From Streptomyces cinnabarinus (GTDB lineage Bacteria > Actinomycetota > Actinomycetes > Streptomycetales > Streptomycetaceae): 64,000 nucleotides of DNA. The stretch lies in NCBI RefSeq assembly GCF_027270315.1, contig NZ_CP114413.1, forward strand, positions 4,278,001-4,342,000, in the 5' to 3' direction. This document shows, one piece after another, positions 1 to 8,052 of this stretch (the stretch's first letter is position 1; every line of letters starts with the position of its first letter). The position numbers and the translations under genes were made by a program. The notes beneath the pieces were generated by a model. It did not search any database, had not been told where the DNA came from, and worked only from the letters and a program-made list of their open reading frames with translations.

Positions 1-372
1 CAGGGCGTCGATCTCGACGTGCGGAGCGGCGAAGGCGGACGCCGTACGGGGTGCGAGCGCCACCATGGTGGGCAGCGGCCGGGCTCCGGGGCCGGTCAGG
101 GCCCTGCCGAGGTCCGGGGCGACGGTGGCGGGGCTGCCCTTGGACACGTTGATGAGCAGATGCTCGGACTGCAGGATGCGCAGGGCCTGCCGTACGGCTC
201 CCCGTTCCACGCCGAACTCGTCGGCCAGCCGGGCCTGGGTCGGCATGCGCTGGCCGGGCTGGAGCTCGCCGGAGCGGATCCGGGCGCGCAGCTCGTCGGC
301 CACCTCGCGATGTGACTTCTGTGGCCGCGGTGACCTCTTCCGTCCATTGACGGAGGCGTGTTTCGGGTCCAC
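1..372 (-). CDS. GntR-family transcriptional regulator, 3' part cut by window edge
   Basis: The minus-strand reading frame runs off the left edge. Its N-terminal half is a clear GntR winged helix-turn-helix: SHREVADELRARIRSGELQP, then PTQARLADEFGVERGAVRQA, then LRILQSEHLLI. The frame is closed by a TAA about 50 bases upstream. I chose the GTG at 372, giving a basic 23-residue leader before the DNA-binding domain; a start further in is possible. The effector-binding domain is outside the window, so the subfamily and ligand cannot be told. A symmetrical element about 90 bases upstream (459-475) is a candidate autoregulatory operator. Confidence 0.8.
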   Translation of the reverse strand, partial: MDPKHASVNGRKRSPRPQKSHREVADELRARIRSGELQPGQRMPTQARLADEFGVERGAVRQALRILQSEHLLINVSKGSPATVAPDLGRALTGPGARPLPTMVALAPRTASAFAAPHVEIDAL

Positions 373-423
373 GGCCAAACAGTACAACTTCCCGCCATCT
401 TTGGGCAGTTCACTGAAAGGTGG

Positions 424-475
424 TTATGAGACGCTTCCACGCGGTCATAAGTACAGTGAAGTTGGTCGCCAACTT
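424..475. promoter_or_regulatory. Nested inverted repeats upstream of the GntR gene
   Basis: The 301-base gap 373-673 holds no gene. It contains the palindrome AAGTTGG-TCG-CCAACTT at 459-475, and just before it TTATGA (424-429) facing TCATAA (445-450). Repeats of this kind are typical operators for GntR or TetR regulators, and the nearest candidate is the divergently placed start at 372. The binding partner is inference. Confidence 0.4.
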
Positions 476-535
476 GCGCAACATGGTCAAACTTTCAGGG
501 GGTTGGCGATCTGAGGCACCGGACACGACTGGCCG

Positions 536-557
536 GGCTCCCTTCCGGAGGGGAGCC
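536..557 (-). terminator. Weak stem-loop downstream of the Eis-like gene
   Basis: GGCTCCC (536-542) pairs with GGGAGCC (551-557) around an 8-base loop, about 120 bases past the stop codon of the gene ending at 674. No T-run follows, which is common for Streptomyces hairpin terminators. Confidence 0.3.
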
Positions 558-673
558 GGGAGCCCGGTTCAGTCAGCACGACGCACAACAACCACAACTA
601 CAACTTCATCCACAACTGAAGAGCACGCTACGGATGAGTACGGAGGACAAGGCCTGTCGTCGGCGGGAGGAGC

Positions 674-1918
674 TCAGAACAGGTCCGGGCACCAAGGCCG
701 CCTGGACGTACGCAGCAGGGCGTCGGCCACACGGGCGGCGCCCGCTCGTTCTTCCCGGACCCGGCCGAGCGCGGCGAGCCGTACGGCGGTCTCGTCGCCG
801 AGCCAGAGCGTGGCGAGGTCGGAGAGCGTGATGCCGAGATCGGCGGTGTCGGTGGTGGCCGCGCAGGCCCCGGTGCCGTCCGCGGCGGCCTCCAGCCGGT
901 ACCGCCCGCCGCCGTCCACGACGTCCAGCACCAGCGACCCCGCGCCCGCGTACGTCCTCGCCTCCATGGCCCGGACGACATCGAGGATCCGCACCCACAT
1001 CCAGTCGGCCTGGGAGGTCAGCCGGGCGGCTCGGGGGTCGGGGAGGAAGTGCGGGAGCAGATCGTCGGGCGCGCGCCAGCCGGTCTTGACGGTGGCGATC
1101 CAGTCGATGGAGCACAGGTACCGCCACAGGGCGCGCTCCGCGGCCGGGGTCACCCCGATCAGCCACTTCACAGTCGCCGTGTTGAGCGGCTGCTTGCCGT
1201 CGCCCCAGTGGTCGTCGGAGGTGTACGCCACCATGCCCTCGACCTCGCCGGACTTCGAGCGGTACACGGCGTAGTGGGGTTCCTTGAAGCTGTGGAAGAA
1301 CAGCACCGCGCCGGTGGTGACCTGCCACCACAGATCGTCCCGGCTGACGGCGCCGGGGAGCGTACGGCGCAGGCGCTCGTGCAGTTCCGGGCCGAGCTTG
1401 CGGACGTCCGGGGCGTCGATCAGGTCGATCCTTCCGCCGTCCTCGGGGCCGGACCAGCGGGGGTCGAGGCCGGTGCGGGGTACGTCGATCGTCCACTCGG
1501 CCATGGTGGTGGCGGGGCCGAAGCCGTAGCGGCCGTAGATCGGGTACTCGGCGGCGATGAGGGTGGCGACGGCGTCGCCGCGCTCCTTCGCGGCGGCGAG
1601 GTCGCGCTCCATCATGCGGCTGAGGAGGCCGCGGCGGCGGTGAGTGGGGGAGACGGTGACGTTGGTGATCGCGTCGGCGGGGACGGCGGTGCCGCCGACG
1701 GCCGTGAGCCGCTGGTCGAAGGACCGGAAGGTGGCGACGCAGCGGTCGCCGTCGAAGGCGCCGAGGAGTCTGCCGGGGACGAACCAGGGTTCCCTGGCGG
1801 CCAGTTGCTCCTCGGTGAGTGTCGGCTCCCGCAGGAACCCGGTGTTCACGGCGCGGTGCCAGTCGGCGAGCTCGGCTTCGGTGGTCGGTCGGACGTCGAT
1901 GTCAGCGGCGCGGGTCAT
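674..1918 (-). CDS. Eis-like GNAT N-acetyltransferase, 414 aa
   Basis: The protein has the architecture of the Eis (enhanced intracellular survival) family: an N-terminal GNAT domain, a second GNAT-like domain and a C-terminal sterol-carrier-like fold, about 400 residues in total. The acetyl-CoA pyrophosphate loop is visible as VSPTHRRRGLLSRMM, followed by YPIYGRYGFGPAT. Family members acetylate amines, including aminoglycosides and lysine side chains; the substrate here is unknown. The frame extends upstream to 2011, but the ATG at 1918 (MTRAADIDVRP) starts the conserved region and the extension lies in repeat-like DNA. Confidence 0.85.
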   Translation of the reverse strand: MTRAADIDVRPTTEAELADWHRAVNTGFLREPTLTEEQLAAREPWFVPGRLLGAFDGDRCVATFRSFDQRLTAVGGTAVPADAITNVTVSPTHRRRGLLSRMMERDLAAAKERGDAVATLIAAEYPIYGRYGFGPATTMAEWTIDVPRTGLDPRWSGPEDGGRIDLIDAPDVRKLGPELHERLRRTLPGAVSRDDLWWQVTTGAVLFFHSFKEPHYAVYRSKSGEVEGMVAYTSDDHWGDGKQPLNTATVKWLIGVTPAAERALWRYLCSIDWIATVKTGWRAPDDLLPHFLPDPRAARLTSQADWMWVRILDVVRAMEARTYAGAGSLVLDVVDGGGRYRLEAAADGTGACAATTDTADLGITLSDLATLWLGDETAVRLAALGRVREERAGAARVADALLRTSRRPWCPDLF

Positions 1919-1971
1919 GGACTCACGGTAGGCCGGGGCCGCGGGGGGTGTCGCGACGATTTCCCTCGCCC

Positions 1972-2040
1972 CCGCCGCCCCTACCCGTCCCTCCCCCAGA
2001 GGGGCCCCCACTGGGGGCTCCGCCCCGAGAGCCCCCTGGG
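1972..2040. repeat. Dispersed Streptomyces-type GC-rich repeat, with stem-loop
   Basis: The stretch resembles, in reverse orientation, the element at 46481-46584: CTACCCGTCC followed by a GGGGGCTCCGCCCC-like hairpin. GCCCCC (2004-2009) and GGGGGC (2013-2018) form a tight stem just downstream of rsiG on the minus strand, so the copy may act as that gene's terminator. That the element is widespread in Streptomyces intergenic DNA is from memory. Confidence 0.5.
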
Positions 2041-2054
2041 TGGGCGCGAAAAGG

Positions 2055-2666
2055 TCACAGCAGCAAGTCGTCCACCTGGGCCTCGCCCTCCCGGTAGCGG
2101 CGGGCGATTTCCGCGCTGCAGTCGTCCGTCGTGCGCTGCAGGGATTGGCGGCGGACCGAGACCTGTTGCTCGTAGCGGACCAGGCGGGCCATCGCCTCGG
2201 TCAGTTCCGCGTCCGTGCGGGCGCCGAGGTCGGACAGTTCGACCTCCGCCAGCATCTCCGCCGCCAGCCGCCGGTACTCCTCGCTGTGCGGCGTCCCGAG
2301 CGTGACATGCCGAGCCGAGGACCGCTGCCGCGCGGGAGCGTCCCGCAGGATCTCCGGGAGCCGTTCGACCACCGACGCCGCCCCGACCGGCGACCGCCGC
2401 GCCAGCTCCGCCCGCAGGATGTCGATCCGCCCCTGCAGCAGCCGCCGCACATAGCTCAGATCCGCCTCGTCGCGCTGCGCGTCCCGCCGCAGCGTGCGCA
2501 ACTCGGGCAGCCTCAGTACGGTCAGTTCGTGCTCGGGCGGAACGGCCGGCAGCCACGCCGACGCCTCCGTCGCGGTGCGCTGCGCGGGCGGCCGCGGCTG
2601 ACTTCGCTGGCCCACGTGGGTCAACGAGACAGCCCCGGGCGGCCGCCCGGTACTCGGTGTGCTCAT
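2055..2666 (-). CDS. rsiG: RsiG, c-di-GMP-responsive anti-sigma factor of WhiG
   Basis: RsiG sequesters the sporulation sigma factor WhiG when loaded with a c-di-GMP dimer, delaying sporulation in Streptomyces. The diagnostic motif E-x3-S-x2-R-x3-Q-x3-D is present twice, once on each predicted helix: E67/S71/R74/Q78/D82 and E166/S170/R173/Q177/D181 of a 203-residue protein. These two motifs bind the ligand in the known structure. The N-terminal 45 residues are low-complexity and probably disordered. The ATG at 2666 has a GAGG ribosome site. whiG is not in the window, as expected for this unlinked regulator. Confidence 0.95.
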   Translation of the reverse strand: MSTPSTGRPPGAVSLTHVGQRSQPRPPAQRTATEASAWLPAVPPEHELTVLRLPELRTLRRDAQRDEADLSYVRRLLQGRIDILRAELARRSPVGAASVVERLPEILRDAPARQRSSARHVTLGTPHSEEYRRLAAEMLAEVELSDLGARTDAELTEAMARLVRYEQQVSVRRQSLQRTTDDCSAEIARRYREGEAQVDDLLL

Positions 2667-2834
2667 GTGCCTCTACCGTCCCCTCGACCGGCGTGTGGAA
2701 GCATCGTGCCACCCCAAGTGGTCGCTATGTGACCGAGTGCCCCCGATCGGCCCCAGATGGGGGGTTAAGGATCAAAAAAGAATTCCCGGAACTCCCTTAC
2801 GGACCGGCCCGCGGCGCACGGCATGATGGTCCGC

Positions 2835-3260
2835 ATGCGTGCAGTGGTGCAGAGAGTGGACGGCGCGAGCGTCGTCGTGGACGGGGAGACCGTAGGGGAG
2901 ATCACCGGCGAGGGACTGTGCGTCCTCGTCGGCGTCACCCATGACGACACCAAGGAGAAGGCGGCCCAACTCGCCCGCAAACTCTGGTCGATCCGCATGC
3001 TGAACGACGAGCGGTCGTGCAGCGACATCGACGCCCCGCTCCTGGTCATCAGCCAGTTCACGCTCTACGGCGACGCCCGCAAGGGCCGCCGCCCCACCTG
3101 GAACGCCGCCGCCCCGGGCGATGTGGCCGAGCCGCTGGTCGACGAGGTGGTGGCCCAACTCCGCTCCCTCGGCGCGACCGTGGCGACGGGCCGCTTCGGC
3201 GCGAAGATGAGGGTCTCGCTGACGAATGACGGCCCGTTCACGGTCCAGCTGGAAATCTAG
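2835..3260 (+). CDS. dtd: D-aminoacyl-tRNA deacylase
   Basis: DTD hydrolyses D-amino acids (and glycine) mischarged on tRNA. The 141-residue protein begins with the family hallmark MRAVVQRVDGASVVV and carries the conserved SQFTLYGDARKGRRPTWN segment, with the S-Q-x-T-L catalytic motif. The C-terminal MRVSLTNDGPFTV supplies the G/N-x-P motif that enforces chiral proofreading. I start at the third in-frame ATG (2835), which fits the family; two upstream ATGs (2823, 2826) would add only four residues. Its TAG overlaps the stop of the convergent gene on the shared CTAG. Confidence 0.95.
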   Translation: MRAVVQRVDGASVVVDGETVGEITGEGLCVLVGVTHDDTKEKAAQLARKLWSIRMLNDERSCSDIDAPLLVISQFTLYGDARKGRRPTWNAAAPGDVAEPLVDEVVAQLRSLGATVATGRFGAKMRVSLTNDGPFTVQLEI

Positions 3261-4222
3261 GGCTCTACGACGACTTCCTGCGCCGCCGCCGTCTCCCCCG
3301 CCACCAGCGCCGCGTCCGTCGGCACGTTCCGCTTCACCAGCGCGAGGGCGACCGGCCCCAGCTCGTGATGGCGTACCGACGTCGTGATGAACCCGATCTT
3401 CCGCCCGTCGGGCCCCTCCTCCGCGAGCCGGATCTCCGTCCCGGCGACCGGGAGGTGCACCTCGCTGCCGTCGAGGTGCAGGAAGACCAGCCGCCGCGGC
3501 GGCTTGCCGAGGTTCTGCACCCGGGCAACGGTCTCCTGGCCGCGGTAGCAGCCCTTCTGGAGATGGACCGCGGTACCGATCCAGCCCAGCTCGTGCGGGA
3601 TCGTGCGGTGGTCGGTCTCGAAGCCGAGCCGCGGGCGGTGGTGCTCGACGCGCAGCGCCTCGTAGGCGAGCAGCCCGGCCGCGGGCCCGGCCTTCTCGGC
3701 GTAGGACTCCAGGTCGGCGCGCGGGAGGAAGAGATCACGGCCGTATGCCGTCTCGCGTACGACGACCCCCTCGGGGACCTCGGCGATGGACCCGGCGGGC
3801 AGATGCACCACGGCGATGTCGGCGGTCCGGTCGGTGACCTCGACCTGGTAGAAGAACTTCATCGACTCCAGGTAGGCGATCAGCGCGTCCTGGGTGCCGG
3901 GCTCGACATGGGCCCAGGCCGTCGTGCCGTCGTCCACCAGGTACAGCGCGTGCTCGATGTGGCCGTGCGCGGAGAGGATCAGCGCCTCCGTGGCCTCGCC
4001 CGCGGGCAGCTCGCTGACGTGCTGGGTGAGCAGCAGATGCAGCCAGCTCAGCCGGTCCGGGCCGGTCACGGCGACGACCCCGCGGTGCGAGAGGTCGACG
4101 AAACCGGAGCCGTCGGCGAGCGCGCGCTGCTCGCGGAACAGTTCGCCGTAGTGGGCGGCGACACCTTCGTCCACGCCCTCGGCGGGGACGGCACCGGGCA
4201 GGGTCAGCAGAGGGCTCTTCAT
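3257..4222 (-). CDS. ygfZ: YgfZ/GcvT-domain folate-binding protein
   Basis: YgfZ-family proteins support repair or assembly of certain Fe-S clusters in a folate-dependent manner. The signature K-G-C-Y-x-G-Q-E is present (LQKGCYRGQETVARV), and the N-terminal GcvT-like domain has LSHRGVVAVTGPDRLSWLHL. At 321 residues it has the usual family length. The start ATG at 4222 is 10 bases past the nur stop on the same strand, so the two are probably co-transcribed, with nur first. Confidence 0.9.
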   Translation of the reverse strand: MKSPLLTLPGAVPAEGVDEGVAAHYGELFREQRALADGSGFVDLSHRGVVAVTGPDRLSWLHLLLTQHVSELPAGEATEALILSAHGHIEHALYLVDDGTTAWAHVEPGTQDALIAYLESMKFFYQVEVTDRTADIAVVHLPAGSIAEVPEGVVVRETAYGRDLFLPRADLESYAEKAGPAAGLLAYEALRVEHHRPRLGFETDHRTIPHELGWIGTAVHLQKGCYRGQETVARVQNLGKPPRRLVFLHLDGSEVHLPVAGTEIRLAEEGPDGRKIGFITTSVRHHELGPVALALVKRNVPTDAALVAGETAAAQEVVVEP

Positions 4223-4232
4223 GGGAGCAAGC

Positions 4233-4682
4233 CTACGACTCGGTAGTTGAAGTCTTCAGCGAGCTCTTGCGCGCGCAGTCCTTGCAGCGCCCGAAGATCG
4301 CGAAGTGCTTCATATCGGTCTCGAAGCCGAAGGTGTCCCGCAGCTTGGCGGTGAACTCCGCGGCCACCGACACATCGGCCTCGATCACGTTCGTGCAGTC
4401 CCGGCACACGAGGTGGATGTGATGGTGCCGGTCCGCGAGGTGGTACGTCGGCGCCCCGTGCCCCAGGTGGGCGTGGCTGACCAGACCGAGCTCCTCCAGG
4501 AGCTCCAGGGTCCGGTACACCGTGGAAATGTTGACCCCCGACGCCGTCTTCCTCACTTCCACGAGGATGTCGTCGGGGGTCGCATGCTCCAGGGTGTCCA
4601 CGGCTTCGAGCACAAGTTGCCGCTGCGGCGTCAGCCGGTAGCCGCGCTGCCTGAGATCACTCTTCCAGTCGGTGCTCACCAC
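4233..4682 (-). CDS. nur: Nur, nickel-responsive Fur-family repressor
   Basis: Nur represses nickel uptake genes and the iron superoxide dismutase gene when nickel is sufficient. The 149-residue protein has a Fur winged helix (RLTPQRQLVLEAV; NISTVYRTLELLEELGLV). The residues described for the S. coelicolor Nur metal sites are all here at the same numbers: H70, H72 and H126 for the nickel site, H33, H86, H88 and H90 for the M-site. These separate it from Fur, Zur and CatR paralogues. Two C-x2-C pairs (C93/C96 and a later pair) fit a structural zinc site. No sodF or nik gene is in the window, so its targets are elsewhere. Confidence 0.93.
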   Translation of the reverse strand: MVSTDWKSDLRQRGYRLTPQRQLVLEAVDTLEHATPDDILVEVRKTASGVNISTVYRTLELLEELGLVSHAHLGHGAPTYHLADRHHHIHLVCRDCTNVIEADVSVAAEFTAKLRDTFGFETDMKHFAIFGRCKDCARKSSLKTSTTES

Positions 4683-4724
4683 ACCGACGAGTCTAGAGCC
4701 ACTTCGCGAAAGGCCTACTGGAAC

Positions 4725-5300
4725 CTACTTGAAGAAGGCGATCCCGTCGTCGGGCATGTCGTCCGGCAGGGCCTTCGCCCAGCGCTCGACTTCCTCGGGG
4801 GTGACAACCTTCTTGAGGTGGGCCGACATGTAGGGGCGCAGCTCGACCTCGGGGGTCTGCTTCTCGCCGACCCACATGAGGTCGCTCTTGACGTAGCCGT
4901 ACAGGCGCTTGCCGCCGGTGTAGGGGGCGGCGTCGGCCGTGCGTGCGACCGCGTCCGTGACCAGGTCGATCTGCGGCTTCTTGGCCGCCAGCTCGCCGTA
5001 CCAGATCTCGATCACACCGGTGTCCCGGGTCATCGTGATCTCGACCTTGCGGTCGGCGTCGATGCGCCAGAAGCCGTGCTCCGACTCCAGCGGCCTGACC
5101 TTGTTCCCGTCGTTGTCCAGCACCCAGGTGTGGGAGTGGTACTCCAGGAAGTCCCGGCCGTCATGGGTGAAGGTGACCTCCTGGCCGAAGTTGCACTTCT
5201 CGGCGCCGGGGAAGTCGTGCACGCCCGCTCCGGCCCAGTTGCCGAGCAGGAAGGCGAGCGGGACGAGGTCCTTGTGGAGGTCGGACGGGATCTCGATCAT
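4725..5300 (-). CDS. Nitrobindin-like (FABP-fold) heme-binding protein
   Basis: The 191-residue protein opens with LVPLAFLLGNWAGAGVHDFP, containing the G-x-W-x-G-x-G motif of nitrobindins, followed by a ten-strand beta-barrel pattern and a C-terminal PYMSAHLKKV that may supply the proximal histidine. Family members bind ferric heme and isomerise peroxynitrite; that activity is not shown for this protein. It lies 43 bases upstream of nur on the same strand. The ATG start at 5300 is well placed. Confidence 0.85.
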   Translation of the reverse strand: MIEIPSDLHKDLVPLAFLLGNWAGAGVHDFPGAEKCNFGQEVTFTHDGRDFLEYHSHTWVLDNDGNKVRPLESEHGFWRIDADRKVEITMTRDTGVIEIWYGELAAKKPQIDLVTDAVARTADAAPYTGGKRLYGYVKSDLMWVGEKQTPEVELRPYMSAHLKKVVTPEEVERWAKALPDDMPDDGIAFFK

Positions 5301-5323
5301 GGGAGGCGTTTCCTAGACGTCGG

Positions 5324-5422
5324 TCAGCGCTGGCCCTGGTACAGCTTCTTCACGGTCAGTCCGGCGAAGGCGAGGACGCCGACGGCGACCAGGACCAGCA
5401 GGGTCTCGAAGAAGACGATCAC
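5324..5422 (-). CDS. 32-residue single-pass membrane peptide
   Basis: A GTG at 5422 preceded by AAGGAG opens a 33-codon frame. The product is an acidic N-terminus, one hydrophobic helix (TLLVLVAVGVLAFAGLTV) and a basic tail (KKLYQGQR). The strong ribosome site, clean membrane-peptide composition and placement 23 bases before the nitrobindin gene argue that it is real. Function is unknown. Confidence 0.7.
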   Translation of the reverse strand: MIVFFETLLVLVAVGVLAFAGLTVKKLYQGQR

Positions 5423-5459
5423 AGGGTGCTCCTTGGTGAGCGTAAGGGCGATTGCACAA

Positions 5460-5494
5460 GGCCGGGCCCCAGCTTACGCGGCCGGGGCCCGGCC
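5460..5494 (-). terminator. Strong stem-loop after the three-gene membrane operon
   Basis: GGCCGGGCCCC (5460-5470) and GGGGCCCGGCC (5484-5494) form a perfect 11-bp stem, starting 13 bases past the stop of the gene ending at 5507. Confidence 0.75.
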
Positions 5495-5506
5495 CACTTT
5501 CGGAGG

Positions 5507-6403
5507 TCAGCCGAGCAGCTGGCTCTGGAGGACGACCGTCTGCCGGAAGGGGACGGCGAGCGCCTTTCCCTTGCGGGACTGGACGACGAGCCCCAGGACG
5601 TCACCCGCGGTCAGATAGGCCTGCCGGACCTGCTGGGCGCCGTACGGCTTCTCCTCCCGGTACGCGTACCGGTTGACGTTCTGCGGTCCCCTGATCCCCG
5701 CCAACGTGTCGTCGAACGCGGAGATGACGTCGCCGCGCACCTGGTAGGCCGGGCCGCCGAACGGGGCGAGGGTGCCGGAGGTGAGCTCGTCGACCACCGC
5801 CGCGGTACCGAACCGCAGCAGGTAGACGCGGGTCCGGGTGCCGTCGTCGGTGGTCCAGCCGCGGGCCGCGATGTGCCGCAGTCCGTGGTCGACGAGCTTC
5901 TGCCGGAGTTCGTCCCGTTGCGTCCGGTCGGGGAACAGTGACAGGAAGTCCTTCGTCGCGAGCCAGCCGTCGTCCCCGCGCAGCGCCTTGTCCTGCGTCG
6001 CGCCCTCGGGCGCGGGCAGGACCAGAGCGCGCAGGTCGGCGTGGTGGGTACCGGCCGGGTTCGACTCGTCGAACGGCCCCGGGCTGCCGGACGGCAGCGG
6101 CGGCAGGGTGAGCGTGGGGTAGTCCCAGCGCCCGTCCGACTCGGTCGCGAGCCCCGGTACGTCGGTCCGCTCCAGGCGCGTGACGCCGTACGCCGAGGCC
6201 GCGCCGATGGCCGCGAAGACGGCGACGACGGCGGTCCAGCGAAGGGCGGCCCGCAGGGCCCGGCGGTCCTTGCGGGGTGCTTCCGGCGCCTGCGGTGTCT
6301 CCAAGACCTCCGGTGCCTCCGGTGCCTCAGCCTCCGGTGCTTCCGGTGTCTCGGGGACCGTCGCCGTCGCCGCCGCCGTCTCCTGCTGTTCGTTCATGGT
6401 CAT
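5507..6403 (-). CDS. Membrane-anchored hypothetical protein, third gene of paralogue operon
   Basis: The 298-residue product has an acidic, Glu/Pro/Ala-repeat cytoplasmic N-terminus (about 45 residues), one transmembrane helix (WTAVVAVFAAIGAASAYGVT) and an extracellular domain. The segment from DDGWLATKDF to RVYLLRFG resembles one in the first gene of the operon (TDGWFDLADY to VEIRLVQFR), so the two are distant paralogues. The ATG at 6403 overlaps the preceding TGA by four bases (ATGA). I do not recognise the family. Confidence 0.7.
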   Translation of the reverse strand: MTMNEQQETAAATATVPETPEAPEAEAPEAPEVLETPQAPEAPRKDRRALRAALRWTAVVAVFAAIGAASAYGVTRLERTDVPGLATESDGRWDYPTLTLPPLPSGSPGPFDESNPAGTHHADLRALVLPAPEGATQDKALRGDDGWLATKDFLSLFPDRTQRDELRQKLVDHGLRHIAARGWTTDDGTRTRVYLLRFGTAAVVDELTSGTLAPFGGPAYQVRGDVISAFDDTLAGIRGPQNVNRYAYREEKPYGAQQVRQAYLTAGDVLGLVVQSRKGKALAVPFRQTVVLQSQLLG

Positions 6404-7185
6404 ACCGCTTCTCCCGGCTCGGCGATGCGGCCGAGCTGCACGCGCAGCAGCTCCGCGACCCCGAAGGTGTCCAGTGGCCTGACGCCGTCCGCCATGACGG
6501 TGATCAGGATGTCGCCCTGGTGGGCGGAGCAGATCAGGGAGTCCAGGTTCTCGTCCGCCTCCTTGGGCGACAGGAAGCACCAGGCATTGTCGTACCCCCT
6601 GATCTTCGGACCGTCGCGGAAGACGTCCAGGGAGTCGAGGAGATCGTTCTGGTACGTCGAGATGTTCCGGACGACCGACCGGTTCTCCATCCGGGACAGC
6701 ACGACGCTCGCGGTGAAGGTCTCGTCGGGCTCCGAGGTCACGAAGCTGCGCATCGCCATGCCGGTGATCCGCGCCTTGTCGATCTGCTTCTCGACCTGCC
6801 GACGCTGGGTGCGGGGCAGGTTGCGCAGGGACTCCTTGCGCAGGGCGGTGGCCTGGGCGCCGCTGAAGGACACGTCGGAGCCGAACTCCGTGACGTCGGG
6901 CCCCCGGGTCCAGCCGTAGGTGCCGTACGGCACGAGCAGGCCGGCGAGCCCTGTCGGCCGGGCGGCCCCGGTCTCCTCGTCGGACCGGTCCTGCGGGAAC
7001 TTCCAGCGCGGGGCGCCCGCGTCCCGGTCGGCGTCCCGCACGGTCACCACGGTGTGGCCGACCCCGGCGACCAGGGCACCGGCCAGCAGCAGGACCCCGG
7101 CCACGGCGGCGACCCGACGCAGCCGTACGGGCTTCTTCGCGGGCGGCGCCGGGGTGTCCGCACCCGGGTTCTCGATCTCGCTCAC
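6400..7185 (-). CDS. Membrane-anchored hypothetical protein, second gene of paralogue operon
   Basis: The 261-residue protein has a Pro-rich N-terminus, one transmembrane helix (VAAVAGVLLLAGALVAGVGH) and an extracellular region with two cysteines that could pair. It overlaps both neighbours by ATGA, so the three genes are translationally coupled. It is the most divergent of the three. No enzymatic motif is visible. Confidence 0.7.
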   Translation of the reverse strand: MSEIENPGADTPAPPAKKPVRLRRVAAVAGVLLLAGALVAGVGHTVVTVRDADRDAGAPRWKFPQDRSDEETGAARPTGLAGLLVPYGTYGWTRGPDVTEFGSDVSFSGAQATALRKESLRNLPRTQRRQVEKQIDKARITGMAMRSFVTSEPDETFTASVVLSRMENRSVVRNISTYQNDLLDSLDVFRDGPKIRGYDNAWCFLSPKEADENLDSLICSAHQGDILITVMADGVRPLDTFGVAELLRVQLGRIAEPGEAV

Positions 7186-7949
7186 AGCCGCTCCATCTGC
7201 CGCTCGGCCAGACCCAGGACCGTCTTCCTGGGGACGGGCTCGGTGCTGTAGATCCAGATCTCCATGGCGAGGTCACCGCGCCAGGCGTGCGCCTCCGCGC
7301 TGTACACCGGCTCATAGCCCGGTTCGGCCACCGGAACGGTGTGCACATAGGCCATTCCGTCCTCGGTCCCGGGCACGGTCCAGCTCTTGGTGTTCTTGTC
7401 GCCGTCGGTCCAGGGGCTGTCCCACTCCTTGCCGTCGAAGGTCGCCCAGAACTGGTGGTTCTCGGCGGAGTCCGCGGCCGCGATCGACTCCTCCTGCCGG
7501 AACTGCACCAGCCGGATCTCGACGGAGTACGTGCCGGTCTCCCAGCCGGTGACGGCGGCGCGGCGGAAGCCGTGGGCCATGGCGTCGAACATCTCGGCCG
7601 GGTCGTCATAGGTGCTGGTGTAGTCGGCCAGGTCGAACCAGCCGTCGGTGCCGGTGAACCACGCGGGTTCCTTCGTTCCGGCCGGCTTCTTCAGCAGCAG
7701 CTTGCGCAGGTCGCCCTCGGTCCTGACCTGGCGGTCGAGGGAGGCCGGGAGGGGCTCCGGCGCCTTGCCCCGGGACCGCGTCAGCTCCGGCTGGGACAGC
7801 GAGGGCAGTCGCGTCGGCTCGCGGTCGGCCTGGACGAGGTAGCCGGCACAGGTGCCCGCCACCAGGCCGAGCACGGCCGCGCCGGTGAGCAGCAGCGCCG
7901 TACGCCCGCGCCGGCGTCTCGGAGCCGCTGTCTCTTCGGGTACTTCCAA
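7182..7949 (-). CDS. Membrane-anchored hypothetical protein, first gene of paralogue operon
   Basis: The 255-residue protein has a short cytoplasmic tail with an Arg cluster, one transmembrane helix (TALLLTGAAVLGLVAGTCAG) and an extracellular domain rich in aromatic residues (FTGTDGWFDLADYTSTYDD). The same layout recurs in the two downstream genes. The start ATG at 7949 leaves a 103-base divergent promoter region toward the DsrE-like gene. Function is unknown. Confidence 0.7.
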   Translation of the reverse strand: MEVPEETAAPRRRRGRTALLLTGAAVLGLVAGTCAGYLVQADREPTRLPSLSQPELTRSRGKAPEPLPASLDRQVRTEGDLRKLLLKKPAGTKEPAWFTGTDGWFDLADYTSTYDDPAEMFDAMAHGFRRAAVTGWETGTYSVEIRLVQFRQEESIAAADSAENHQFWATFDGKEWDSPWTDGDKNTKSWTVPGTEDGMAYVHTVPVAEPGYEPVYSAEAHAWRGDLAMEIWIYSTEPVPRKTVLGLAERQMERL

Positions 7950-8052
7950 AATCGTCCCCCCACGGAACGTGAAGCACGCATTCCGTATGCGCGCTCACAG
8001 GAGACCCATGGTCAAAGCTCAAGGTTGCCAGCGAGTTGATTACGATTCAGCC

